DNA of 64,000 nt from Hippopus hippopus (lineage: Eukaryota > Mollusca > Bivalvia > Cardiida > Cardiidae). The position numbers and the translations under genes are program-made. The stretch spans positions 18,849,194-18,913,193 of the forward strand of contig OX328102.1 of NCBI GenBank assembly GCA_946811185.2, written 5' to 3'. Shown one piece after another: positions 46,690 through 58,309 of the stretch (position 1 is its first letter; every line of letters begins with the position of its first letter). The notes beneath the pieces were generated by a model, which did no database searches, had not been told where the DNA came from, and was given only the letters and a program-made list of their open reading frames with translations.

Positions 46690-47504
46690 TTTTTCTTTTT
46701 TTTTTACAGTCTTTTTAGTGGATATCCATTTTAACACACAAAAAAACGCAAACTATTTGAGTTTTAATATTTAAACTTTTTACCATACATATAACATTTT
46801 ATAAACACCTTTATAAAAAAGAAGAAAATTGTAAGTTATGAATTTATCCTTCTTCTTCATTTTTTTCTGCAGTTCCCTACTGAAATCATGTTTTGTAGGA
46901 AGTGTAGACAAAGACCAGCGTGTACATCATTACAGTTTGGCCTTTGGTCTACATTTTCATTTTTTTTTTTTACTATCGTTTCTATGATTGGAACATTTAT
47001 TATTCATAAACAATTTAATAAATTGCATCGATTTATAAAAAAAAAAAAAGCACATTTAAGTAAATGCTACCCTTCAAAAGCGGCTTCCAGTAGGAATGTA
47101 CCTAAACTATTTACCATGTAGATAATCAGTAATTATTTGATTGGTTATTATTTTTCGAAATTTTCTAATGATATCTTGTGAGTGTTGCAAAAATGCTCCA
47201 CATGACTCTTTCTTAAATATTCAATCAGACTTACATAAAAATCAAGTCTGGTTTTCTTGCAATAAAAGTTTCTTCCAAAATTACAATAAAAATACAAAAA
47301 AAATCAACTTCTTTTTATTGGCTAGTCCCCAAAATATTTCCAACATACAGGATTCCTTTTGTTCCCAAATAAAGTTGTAATTCTATCCGTTCACCACAGG
47401 CCTTCCCGCCCCTATACGGTTTTTGCATTTGTCTGCATTTTTACAAAACAAAAAAATGATAATTATGAGATGAAGAACTTCTTGGAATATCTTGGAATAT
47501 AATA
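46690..47504. other. AT-rich interior of the foldback element
   Basis: Poly-T and poly-A tracts. The open frame at 46888-47121 is low-complexity and unrecognised. Confidence 0.45.
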
Positions 47505-47506
47505 TA

Positions 47507-48771
47507 CTCAGAGGCAAAAGAAAGTATGTACCTTCTAATTTTGGCTGTTTTGGCAAAATATTTAAAGCTAAGCCCTTGCAATTTTTTTCTTGCGATAGTC
47601 CAGTCATTTTTAAACGGCAAAACTAAAAAAAGATGTCAGCAATACATCATTATTAACAGAAAACAAGGGAGTTATTTATCAAAGGTTAGCAAAAGACTTT
47701 TTGTTACGACGGGGTTTTTAATGGTTGATGGACTAAATGGTGTTTCACTTTGCTCTCAACATTATCACAACATTTGCTCACTCCATCAAACTTATTCATG
47801 TTCATCATGAGTTTAACCGATCTACGACCGGGCCCTCAAATGTATTGCCAAAGGAAACTCGCACGAGATCGGAACACCTTGGGTCGGGATCGAACTCTTT
47901 ACGTATAAGCCATGCGGGTCCCTATTTCTTTTAAAGACAAGAAGATGTTTCCATTTCAGTCTCTAAAAGTATTGTCAGACTCAATTTGCTTCAATAGTCA
48001 GGCCTCTGGATGGGTATCTGTGACAAGTTAACTTTCTTTGGCATACTTTTTAAGCAGTTCCTCCTAATTTCCAGACACTTTCATGTGATGTTACCAAATT
48101 TCGTTCTCATTTATTGATTGCAGATCTCAAATGAATCAGATCTCAAATGAATCAGAACCATGTTCATGGCTTCGAATTTGACTAAATTTGATTGAGTGCA
48201 GACACTGCACATCACCTTGATTCACTTTCACTTAAGTGATTCACTAGGACCTCGCAATGTTGATTTTATGTATCATTCCACTCCCAACTCCCGATGTACC
48301 GGTCTTACTTCGACATGATTACTTTAGGTCAAACAGACGGCAGTTCCTTCAACTCATAGCACCTTCACAGCCGATCAATCGTGACTTGTGTACATTGCAA
48401 GTAACAAGCTACTGACCGGTCTTGAATGACCAGCTTCCAAAATCTTAATGACACAATTTCTATCGGCTTCTGAAAGCCGCTCCATTGTTCGATAGAAAAA
48501 CGAAAAGGCTGTGGTTTTTTTAGATTATCGACTTAGAAACCAAATACCGATTTCCAGCAATATGTTGATTGTCCAATAGGTTGCAGGTGCAGATATACAA
48601 AATTGACATGTACCTGCACTGTAGCCAGTCAAGTGTGTCAATTTGTAAATTAATGACAGAATATCATTTCAAACTTAGTAGCAATGGGTTTTTGAAGATT
48701 TCAGGTCAAAAATATGAAAAATGAGAATATTATGAGAGATCAAAAACTGTATACTTTCTTTTGCCTTTGAG
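47507..48771 (-). mobile_element. Tc1/mariner-type transposon, dead copy
   Basis: 1265 bp with TA at 47505-47506 and 48772-48773. The inverted ends CTCAGAGGCAAAAGAAAGTA and, on the other strand, CTCAAAGGCAAAAGAAAGTA match over 20 bases with one difference. On the minus strand near 48495-48420 MERLSEADRNCVIKILEAG looks like the start of a helix-turn-helix of a Tc1-type transposase; downstream frames are full of stops. It lies inside the foldback element and a plexin intron. Confidence 0.75.
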
Positions 48772-48773
48772 TA

Positions 48774-50319
48774 TAATTATAGTAATCAGAAGCAGTTTTA
48801 TGTACATGTTTTTCGTCTAATTTTAATCCTAGAACAAAGAGCAGTCTACGTCAGCTATTTATAGAATACTTGTGAAATGATAACGCTTTTTCTTCTTTTC
48901 GTCGACACTTTAGCCAAATGGATTTTTGTGACATGGGAGTTCTACCTTATAAGCCCTGTAAAATTAAGCATTTTATGTACTGTGTGTCGAAGCTGTTATA
49001 ATCAGACTATATGATCTGTATGGTCCTGATCTACAATGCCCATGAAAAACATATGGATCGTGATGGACATTGTCTACAGAGATTACCAAAGTGGTGCCTA
49101 GTGCTCTAATGGTTAAAACTGCTTGAAATGACAGAAATATATAAAGATCAGACAGTGCATAGCCTGTGTGATACTTTTTAAGATATTGCAAACATAAAAA
49201 TTTCTTGTTTCTTTTTCCTTACTCAGTGTATTAATTTCATTGTGTAGGCAAAGGGTTGAAGTTATTACCGAACCTGTCACTGTGCATATTCAACTTTTTA
49301 CATCGCTGTTGGTCAAAGGTTTGGAATGGCTCTTGAAATTTTACATCAGAAGTTTTATAGATTTGTAAGAGGCCTATGCAGAAAATGCTTCAAACTACTT
49401 TTTATGAAACAAAGTATGTATAGTAATAGTCATTATGATGTGGTTGAATAAAACCAGATCCTTAACATTTACAGTGATGAATTAATATGATGGACCGTTT
49501 CAATTATGAAAAATATCAAAAATACCAAATTTTCATTGTTGTTATGGCCAGAAGATGTAACAAAGTAGCAGACAGTGTAGATTCAAGATCAGACTGCACT
49601 GTCTGCCAAAAACAACTTAAATCGGTTCCAGGGCTTTATGGGTTAAAACCTTAAAAAGTAATTTTGTTTTTTGGTGTTTTGTACCAACTGTGAAGGCTAT
49701 GATAAGAATTTTGGAGATGCCATGCAAAAGTCTCTGATTTTGGAGTAGAAATGTAAAAATTCACTTGGTTACAAGCAGGCTAAGATATTTTTTGACAGGC
49801 AGAAAGATCATGTTTTAGAAGAAAGTTGAATATGTTTGTTTTTGTAAAAACTGAAAGACAAGAAAAAGATCACGGATGAAAATTGTAAACACATGTAGTT
49901 CTATGTGAATAACGATCTTTGAATAATTACTAACTTGTATAATTCCGTAGTACCACCTTTGATGCCCGTACTGAAGTTTGCTTTTTAAAATCGTTTTAAA
50001 AATGGAAAATGCTGTACTTGAATGTGCTGTTTTTCTGTTTTCTAATTTCTAGTAGAAATTTAAAAATTACAACGCTTTTACATGTTTTTTTTTTCACATA
50101 AACATTATCAATTAATAATAATAACAATAATAATGATACAATATAATTTAAGATTCCTCTCCTAACTTCTGCCTTTGTTTTAGAATTAGAATGCTTATTA
50201 CTTTCTGTTGTATTTGTTTTTTTCCCTGAAGGTGGGTGGGGTAATGTAAATTGACCGCCGTTGATCCGCCAGACCGATTGAGATTACAAAACTTCTGTAG
50301 CCCTGCAGTCTGAAGTTAA
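48774..50319. other. AT-rich interior, nothing firm
   Basis: 49575-49615 contains AGCAGACAGTGTAGATTCAA and CAGACTGCACTGTCTGCC, a copy of a dispersed motif also near 9470. No gene or clear element. Confidence 0.45.
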
Positions 50320-50775
50320 AGGCTTTTGAAAAAATATGGGAAAAGAAATTGCTTGGAATGACTTTTAATGCCTCTGAAAGGCTTTCAAAAACATTATTAG
50401 AAAAAAAGAAATTGCTTGGAATGACTTTTTATGCCTCTGACATAAAAAGGATTTTGAAAACATCATGGTAAAAGAAGACATTGCTGAGAAGAAATGGATT
50501 AATTAAGCCTTTCCCTGATACAGACCACTGTTTATGACTGTATTTTTAGACTTTTAAAAAAAATATTGGAAAAGAGGAAATTGCTTGGAACGACTTTTCA
50601 TGCCTCAGATGTCAAAGGCTTTCAAAAACATTATGAAAAATAGGAAATTGCTTGGTACTACTTTTCATGCCTGTAAGATAAAAGGATTTTGAAAACATTG
50701 TGGGAAAAGAAGACAGTGCTCTAGACAAATGGATTATGGTAAGTAAGCCTTTCTTTGATACAGATGACTTTTTAC
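50320..50775. repeat. Degenerate tandem repeats derived from the hairpin MITE arm
   Basis: Four or five units with AAAAATATGGGAAAAGAAAT or GAAAACATTGTGGGAAAAGA, then TTGCTTGGAATGACTTTT, spaced about 70-120 bp. They resemble one arm of the TTA hairpin MITE copied side by side. Confidence 0.6.
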
Positions 50776-50779
50776 ATTG

Positions 50780-50876
50780 CATTGCAGTCCAGATCCAGTA
50801 TTAAGACCAACCGGCTATTAAGACCATTTTGCAAAAAAAAGCAAAGTGGTCTAAATAGTGGGGTTTTACTGTATTA
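50780..50876. mobile_element. Short MITE with AAGACCA / GGTCT inverted halves
   Basis: CCAGTATTAAGACCAACCGG on the left and GGTCTAAATAGTGGGGTTTT with ACTG on the right are imperfect inverted repeats, like the 'CAGTAAAACCCC' ends common in invertebrates. Confidence 0.5.
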
Positions 50877-51510
50877 CTGATTATCAATTATTGGAAAACA
50901 AATTAAAGAATATACAGATTCAACAATTCTCCTTTTTCCACAAATCTTTCTACTTGATTTATGCATCGTCGTTCTCAATGTTATGATCATATCAATCCTA
51001 CTTAAAAAAAATCAGATTTGCAATCTTGAGGTAGAATTCTTAGGATATTGAAACATTTTCCCCTTTTCCTACAGTGCATACAACTTAATTATTTGATTAT
51101 TTACCCGATTTTTGTAGTAATATTAATCCTCATATGTTGACAACTGAGAGGTATTTTTAATTAAAGGGATTTTTTTTCCCCCACAATTGCTCCATCATTT
51201 TTTTTCCTGTAAAGTGCAAAACATTTCAAATTTATTCTTACCATGAATTTCTGATTGAAACCTCCTTTATATAGGGGTTTAAATTAAATCAGATGGTTTT
51301 TATGTGGTCACACTATATGTAACGAGAAAATATTCCAATTTGGTCTAGGCAGATTCTTGATCTGCCCAGCCAAACTAGAATCCTAATTTGGTCTAGGCAG
51401 ATCTGGAATCTGTCTAGACCAAAGTAGAATTCTAATTTGGTCTAGACCAAAATAGAATTCCATTTTGGACCAGGCAGATTCCAGATCTCCCTAGATTCCA
51501 GTGAGGACTA

Positions 51511-52181
51511 CGACATATTTTTACTTCAATATGGATTTAAACAACTTCAAGGTAAGTAAGTATGCATATTAATGATTTGTTGGCAAAGGTAAACGACCAG
51601 TAGTTGCCTCAAACAACAATTAGGTTATCCTTTTAAACGTTACAATGTATGGGTTTTGACACTGATGAAGGGATGTTTGTTTTAGACCAATGTATTTGTT
51701 TTAGAATGACAATCAAGGATAATATATGTAACTACAATCATTAATTTTATTTACAAAAATAATCCATTCTCTCCGCGTAAATGACAACCATCGACGGAAA
51801 TTAGTATTAAATATGGTGCAGGCTACTCGGAATGTTTGTCTTATGGGCGGCTCGAATTGATTGACGCTGCCATTTTAGATGTTGTTTTGAAAGTTCAGTC
51901 ATGTATACAGAGCTCCCAAAAGGGAAACTGCTTTTACATTGATTTTGCCAGTGTACATGAATATATGTTCCGGGCATATTATCCAATCAGAAATTTCTTT
52001 GCAGTATAATAATGAAGTTTGGACAGTATAGGTCAAAGGTCAGATTGCCTAATTTACACTATCCACAAAAAGTTTTGAGACTGTTCTCTGCATTGTAAGG
52101 GTTAAAGTATTTCATGACATACTTCTGGCTCAGTGTTTCATATTCTCTCTTGGGAATCATGCTGCAATTTTTATGTTTCAG
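51511..52181. other. Plexin intron, nothing firm
   Basis: Sequence between the right foldback cassette and the next exon; a possible outer inverted repeat lies near 51990-52035. Confidence 0.45.
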
Positions 52182-52339
52182 TCATTGTATACAGATGTGA
52201 GACCTTAGCGTCAGACTGCACCATGTGTAAGGCATTGAAAAAAGATAGATTTAAATGTCATTGGTGCCAACAAGGTATCTGTAGTCATAAATCGTCTTGT
52301 GGAGCCAATGAAACATGTCCATTACCAGAAGTAACCAAA
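52182..52339 (+). CDS. Plexin-like receptor, fourth exon seen: PSI domain
   Basis: 158 bp: two bases complete the codon begun at 45347, followed by 52 codons ending in phase 0 before GTAATT. The peptide has eight cysteines in PSI order: YRCETLASDCTMC, then FKCHWCQQGIC, SSCG and ETCPLPEVTK. The C-x2-C and C-H-W-C spacing and the closing CP(L)P-x-VTK stretch fit the plexin PSI domain that precedes the IPT/TIG repeats. PSI domains are small disulphide knots that set the angle of the ectodomain. The acceptor ATGTTTCAG is good; the donor is weak and a family A element starts only about 17 bp beyond it. The next exon (IPT) is not in the window. Confidence 0.85.
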
Positions 52340-52356
52340 GTAATTATATTAATTGT

Positions 52357-53421
52357 TAGCTCACCTGAGCACAAAGTGCTCAAGGTGAGCTTTTTTGACC
52401 GTGCTGTGTCCGTCGTGTGTCGTCAACTTTTACCTTGTGTACGTTCTAGAGGTAGCATTTTCAGTACAATACTCATGAAACTTAGTCAGAATGTTTGTCG
52501 TGATGATATCTCAGACACATTTGAAAATGGGTCATGTTGGGTCAAAAACTAGGTCACTAGGTCAAATCTTAGAAATACCTTGTGTACGCTCTAGAGGCCA
52601 CATTTTCAGTCCAAAACTCTTGAAAGTTGGTCAGAATTACTGTCTTGATGATATCTTGTACAAATTGTAAAATGGGTCATGTCAGGTCAAACACTAGGTC
52701 AGATCTTAGAAAAACCTTGTGTACGCTGTAAAGGCCACATTTTCAGTCCAAAACTCTTGAAAGTTGGTCAGAATATTTGTCTTGATAATATCTTAGATCA
52801 GTTTGAAAATGGGTCTTGTCAGGTCAAAAACTTGGTCACTAGGTCAAATCTTAGAAAAATTTGTGTATGCTCTAGAGGCCACATTCACAGTGCAATACTA
52901 ATGAAACTTGGTCAAAATGTTTGTCTTGATGATTTATTGTGTGAGTTTGAAAATGGGTCACATCAGATCAAAAACTAGGTCACCAGGACAAACCTTTTAA
53001 ATAGCCTGTGTAGCTTTTGAGTCGAAATTTTCTGTCCAATACTTATAAAAATTAGAATGTTTATATTTTGATGATCAATACGATGAAGTTGGAAATGGGT
53101 CACATTGCCATGTCAAATCTTGGAAAAACCTTGTGTACACTCTAGAGACAACATTTTCTGTCCAATATTTATGAAAGGTGGTCAGAATCTTTGTTTTGAT
53201 AGTATCTACAATGGGAAAAAGGGCTATGTTTGGTTGAAAAGTAGGTCACTGAGGGAAATTCTAGAAAAAGCTTGTGGACAAGCTAGAGGACAAATTTTAA
53301 GTCCAATAATTATGAAAGCTTGATAGAATGTTTGTCATAATATCTCTAAAGAGATTGAAAATGGGTCAAGTTTGGTCAAGAAACTCAGGTGAGTGACTTC
53401 AGGGCCATCATGGCCCTCTTG
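52357..53421 (+). mobile_element. Family A hairpin element (A8), next to a splice donor
   Basis: The left foldback AGCTCACCTGAGCACAAAG / TGCTCAAGGTGAGCT is intact. The core has seven units of 138-147 bp (TCTAGAGGCCACATTTTCAG; GTCTTGATGATATCTT). Right ACTCAGGTGAGTGACTTCAG, hairpin GGGCCATCATGGCCC, TCTTG before TATT. Open frames at 52679 and 53105 are repeat translations. Confidence 0.85.
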
Positions 53422-53467
53422 TATTATTATTTATTGTTGTGATAAATACTGATGTCTCAATAATTTT

Positions 53468-54150
53468 CAGCTCCACTGGCTGAACACCAGTGAGCTTATA
53501 TCATGGCCCTGTGTCTTATCATGTGTCAGGGGTGCATGTGTGCATGCGTGCGTTATTTCAAACGCTTTCACCTCTGAAACCACTCATCTAGTTTTATTTC
53601 AGAATTTCTAAAAGAATTTGATTCCAGTAAAAAGTCTAGTTGCCATGGAAACAAAGCTATTTAAAATCTTTTAATTTTTTTTTTCTTTTCAAAAACTATT
53701 AGGCCATAGGGCTACCAAGTTAAGTATGTAGCTTCGAACTAATGAACGTCTACCAGAATTATTCAAGTTACAGCCTGTGGGTCAATATTAGCCCGGCCCA
53801 TGGTTCACCAGTTTTACATGGGCTTGTAATTGAAAACTGAGAAAATCTTCTAGTTCCTAACCATAGAGCATAGGGTTACTAAATTTTGTGTGTAGCTTTA
53901 TCTAGTGGACCCCTACTAAGATCTTTCAAATAAAAGCCTTTGAGTTAATATTGGCACTACCCCAGGGGTCATAAATTTTACATGGGCTTACATTGTGAAA
54001 ACTTCAAAAATCCTCTTGTTCTTTACCATAAGACCTAGGGCTAACATATTTAGCATGCAGCTTCATCTGTTGTTCAAATTACAGCACTTGGTTGAAAAAG
54101 GTGGCCCAACCCTGGGGGCATGGTAGTACATGAAGTATTAATTAAGCCTA
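53468..54150 (+). mobile_element. Family B element (B2), right end missing
   Basis: Left AGCTCCACTGGCTGAACACC with AGTGAGCTTATATCATGG, then TGCATGCGTGCG. Core units CATAGGGCTACCAAGTTAAG, diverged. Fades out near 54150 without a right hairpin. Confidence 0.65.
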
Positions 54151-54312
54151 TATAATCATCAAGGGAAATAACTCGCATTCATTTATAACAGATATATCTC
54201 CGTTTGTTACCATTTACTCCGTTGATAATCAAGCTGCGCTATTACATGATTTGTGTTGGGTATTCAATGAATTGAATATATGATATAAAGTAAGGTTTAT
54301 ATCATTCAGTTT

Positions 54313-55533
54313 TTAGCTCCACTGGCCAAAGGCCAGTGGGCTTATGTCATGGCCCGGTGTCCGTGCGTGCATGCGTGAGTTAACTTTTATTTCAAATATC
54401 TTCTTCTCTGAAACTACCCATCCAATTTGATGAAACTTCACACAAATGATCCTGCCATGGTCCTCTTTAGAATTTCTTGAATGAATTTGATTCATTCAAA
54501 AACTCTGGTTGGCATGGCAACAAAACTGAAGAATATTGAAAATCTTTGAAAATCTTCTTGTCTAAAACCTTAAAGCCTAGGGCTACCAAATTTGGCATGT
54601 AGCTTTATCTAGTGGACCTCTACCAAGTTTCTTCAAACTATAGCCCTGGGGTCAAATTTGGCCCCGCCCGGGGGTCACAAGTCTTACATGGGCTTATGCA
54701 GGGAAAACTTTAAAAATCTTCTTGTACCAAGCCATGAGGCCTAGGGCTACCAAATTTGGCATGTAGCTTTATCTAGTGGACCTCTACCAAGTTGCGTCAA
54801 ATTATAGCCATGGGGTCTAATTTGGCCCCGCCCCGGGGGTCACAAGTCTTATATGGGCTTGTATAGGGAAAACTTTAAAAATCTTCTCGTACCTATCCAT
54901 TAGGCCAATGGCTACCAAATTTTGCATGTAGCTTTATCTAGTGGGTATCTATCAAGAGTGCCCAAATTATAGCCCTTGGTTCAAATTTGGCCAAGCCCCA
55001 GTTGTCACAAGTTTTTCATGGGCTTATATAGGGAAAAATTTAAAAATCTTCTCATACCTAGCCATAAGGCCTAGGGCTACCAAATTTTGCATGTGGCTTT
55101 ATCTAGTGGGCCTCTACCAAGAGTGCCCAAATTATAGCCCTTGGGTCAAAATTGGCCCTGCCTAGGGGGCACAAATTTTATATCTGGCCTATATAGAGAA
55201 AACTTTAGAAATCTTCCTGTACTTAATCATAAAACCTAGGGCTACCAAATTTCGCATGTAGCTTTATCTAGTGGGGTCTACCAAGAGTGCGCAAATTATA
55301 GCCATAGGGTCAAATTTGATTCATCCCCAGGGGTCAGAAGTTTTACATGGGCTTATATAGTGAAATCTTTAGAAATCTTCCTGTTACTAACCATAAGAAC
55401 TAGGGCTACCAATTTTAGTCCTGTCTCAGGGGTCTTATGTTCAAAACCAATTGGCCAAGTATTGTAATGTTTGGCATGAAGGGATTTTATGTATTAGCCA
55501 GTGGAGCGATACAGGGCCATCATGGCCCTCTTG
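54313..55533 (+). mobile_element. Family B hairpin element (B3), complete
   Basis: Left foldback AGCTCCACTGGCC / GGCCAGTGGGCTTATGTCAT. Core of about 162-bp units (AAGGCCTAGGGCTACCAAAT; GTAGCTTTATCTAGTGGACC; GGGGTCACAAGT). Right GCCAGTGGAGCGATACA, an exact complement of the left arm over 11 bases, hairpin GGGCCATCATGGCCC, TCTTG before TT. Confidence 0.88.
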
Positions 55534-55621
55534 TTGTAGATATATCATAAAGACATTATGTTAGTATACCAGTTTTCTTTGAAATCATCAATGCCACAAA
55601 AGATATGGATTGATGGATGGA

Positions 55622-56031
55622 TTCATTTTCTGTCCAATACTTACGAAAGTTGGTAAGAGTTTATGTCTCGATGATACTTCAGATATGAATGAAAATGGGT
55701 CATGTTGAATCTAAAACTAGGTCACCAGGTCAAATATTGGAAAAACCTTGCATATGCTCTAGAGGCCACATTTTTCCTCCAATACTCATAAAAGGTGGTC
55801 AGAATGTTTCTTTTGATAAGTTGGAAAATGGGCCATATTGAGATAAAGAGCAGGTGACAAAGACAAATTCTAGGGGAAAAAAGCTTGTTTACACTGTAGA
55901 AACCACATTTTCAGTCCAATACTGATAAAAGTTTGTTAGAATGTTTGCCATAATGACTGAGAAGAGATTTGAAATGGGTCATTGGTCAAGTGGCTCAGGT
56001 GAGCAACTTCCGGGCCATCATGGCCCTCTTC
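55622..56031 (+). mobile_element. Family A element (A9), left end missing
   Basis: Three units with CTCTAGAGGCCACATTTT lead to GGCTCAGGTGAGCAACTTCC, hairpin GGGCCATCATGGCCC, TCTTC before TTT. Confidence 0.7.
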
Positions 56032-56034
56032 TTT

Positions 56035-56455
56035 AGTATTTTTAGCAGCTTCAAAAGAACAAAAGCTATTAACTTCAAAAATTCAAATACAGATAGATCA
56101 AATTGATAACAAGTGCAGTGCACATGATGCATAACTCTGTCTCCAGTATTTTTGGAGTGATTGTCCTTTATTCAACATTTTGAGTTTTTGTACTTCTGGA
56201 GCATAACTTCCAAACTATAAGAGCTGTGGACTTTAAATACAGATAGATTACACTGGGAACAAGAGCAGTGCATGAGATCCTTAACTGTCTTCAGTGTTTT
56301 TAAGTAATTGCCCTTCGTTATATTACTTTTTGGATTTTTGTCCAGAGCATAACTTCCAAAGTATAAAAACTTTTGACTTCATGATACAGATTTAGATGAA
56401 TTACATTTAGGATAAATGCAGTGCTTAAGATCCATAATTCTATATTCATTATTTT
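56035..56455 (+). repeat. Family E tandem units
   Basis: Units with GCATAACTTCCAAACTATAA and AAGTGCAGTGCACATGATGC. The array is cut at 56455 by family D and resumes at 58221, then is cut again by a mariner at 58310. Confidence 0.8.
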
Positions 56456-58220
56456 TATATACACCCGTCGAAGACGGGACGTATTATGGGATCACCCATG
56501 GCGTACGGTCGGGCGGGCAGGTGGGCGGGTGGCTTCCAGTTCTTTGTCTGGAGCATAACTTTGTCATCTCCAGTCCGATTGACTTGAAACTTGGCATTTG
56601 TGTTTGTTGCAATAATACGGAGTGCAGTGCGAAAGAACCATAACTCTACCTCGTACTGTCTTTGAGTTATTTCCCTTTGATTGTCATTTTTACAGCATTT
56701 TCTGCTTGTCCGGAATATAACTTTGTCATTTTTAGTCTGAACATCTTCAAATTTGGTATGCTTGATTGTTGAAAAATTACGGAGTGAAATGCACAAGAAC
56801 CATAACTCTTCCTAGCACGAATTTTGAGTTATTCCCCCTTAGATCTTCATTTTTATAGCATTTCTTGCTTGTCCGGAGCATAACTTTGTCATCTTTAGCA
56901 GGATTGAGTTGAAATATGGTATCCTTATTTGTTGCAATATTTGGAAGTGCAGTGCGCAAGAATTGTAACTCTACCTTGTGCTGTCTTTGAGTTATTTCCC
57001 TTTGATCATCATTTTTACAGCATTCAGTGCTTGTCCGGAATACAACTTTGTCATCTCAAGTCAGAACGACTTCAAACTTGGTATGCATGTTTGTTGCAAT
57101 ATTACGGAGTATAGTGCTCAAGAACAATAACTCTACTGAGCGCGGACTTTGAGTAATTCCACTTTGATCTTCATTTTTACAGTCCAGTTCTTTGTCCGGA
57201 GCTTAACTTTGTCATCTCCAGTCTGACTGACTTGAAACTTGGCATTTGTGTTTGCTGCAATAATACAGAGTGCAGTGCGAAAGAACCATAACTCTACCTC
57301 ATACTGTCTTTGAGTTATTTCCCTTTGATTGTCATTTTTACAGCATTTTCTGCTTGTCCGGAATATAACTTTGTCACTTTTGGTCTGAACATCTTCAAAT
57401 TTGGTGTGCATGATTGTTGAAAAATTACGGAGTGAAATGCACAAGAACCATAACTCTTCCTAGCACGAATTTTGAGTTATTCCCCCTTAGATCTTCATTT
57501 TTATAGCATTTCTTGCTTGTCCGGAGCATAACTTTGTCATCTTAAGTAGGAATGACTTGAAATATGGTATGCTTATTTGTTGCAATATTTGGAAGTGCAG
57601 TGCGCAAGAATTGTAACTCTATCTCGTGCTGTCTTTGAGTTATTTCCCTTTGATCAGCATTTTTACAGCATTTAGTGCTTGTCCGTGATATAACTTTGTC
57701 ATCTCAAGTCAGAACGACTTCAAACTTGGTATGCATGTTTGTTGCAATATTATGGAGTATAGTGCTCAAGAACAATAACTCTACTGAGCGCGGACTTTGA
57801 GTAATTCCACTTTGATCTTCATTTTTACAGTATTTCTTGCTTGTCCGGAGCTTAACTTTGTCACCTCAAGTCAAATTGACTTGAGACTTGGTAAACATGT
57901 TTGTTGCAGTTACGAAAAGTGCAATGCACTGGAGCCATAACCTTACCTAATGCCCTTTTGGAATTATTCCCTATTCATTATTTTTTTTTTACAGCTTTTA
58001 ATGCTTCTCTACAATATAACTTTGTCTTTTTATGTTGGAATCACCTGAAACTTTACATGCATATTTTCTTAACATTTGAGGATACATTTTATGCCTATTT
58101 CAATCACTTACATGATTTCTGCTGCACTACTATTTTCCTCTACCTGCCCTTTACGATTATTATCCCCCCTTGACAACTGGCGGTCGGACAGGCGTATCTT
58201 GTGACAATTTGCCGCTCTTG
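56455..58220 (+). mobile_element. Family D hairpin element with four-unit higher-order repeat
   Basis: Left ATACACCCGTCGAAGACGGG folds on itself; GGTCGGGCGGGCAGGTGGGC follows. Core of 161-163-bp units marked by CTTGTCCGGAGCATAACTTT. Units 1-4 (56540-57187) and 5-8 (57188-57835) are near-identical as blocks of about 648 bp. Right GACAGGCGTAT (two mismatches to the left-arm complement), then CCGCTCTTG before TTGGAG. E repeat continues on both sides. Open frames here are repeat translations. Confidence 0.8.
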
Positions 58221-58309
58221 TTGGAGTTTTAGACCAGCCTGAGTTTTTTTTAAAATTGTCCAGAGCTAACTTCCAAAGTATAAAAGCTATTGACTCAACT
58301 TCAAATATA

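Larger units (their letters stand above)
46470..51510. mobile_element. Possible foldback element: inverted palindromic cassettes around 4.6 kb
   Basis: Cassettes at about 46485-46685 and 51338-51510 consist of repeated palindromes such as GGCAGATCTGGAATCTGCC and TTTGGTCTAGACCAAA. They run in opposite orientation: the left starts GTCGTAGGCC then TTGGAATCTAGGCAGG; the right ends CCTAGATTCCAGTG then GGACTACGAC. The enclosed DNA has no recognised transposase of its own. A weaker inverted match further out (ACTGCAAAG near 46238 and CTTTGCAGT near 52002) hints that the element may be larger, 46.1-52.03 kb. Confidence 0.55.

Noticed and set aside
47820..47935. tRNA-like stretch AAAGAGTTCGATCCCGACCC on the minus strand
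   Set aside because: Only a B-box-like motif is present; no A box or stems at the right distance.
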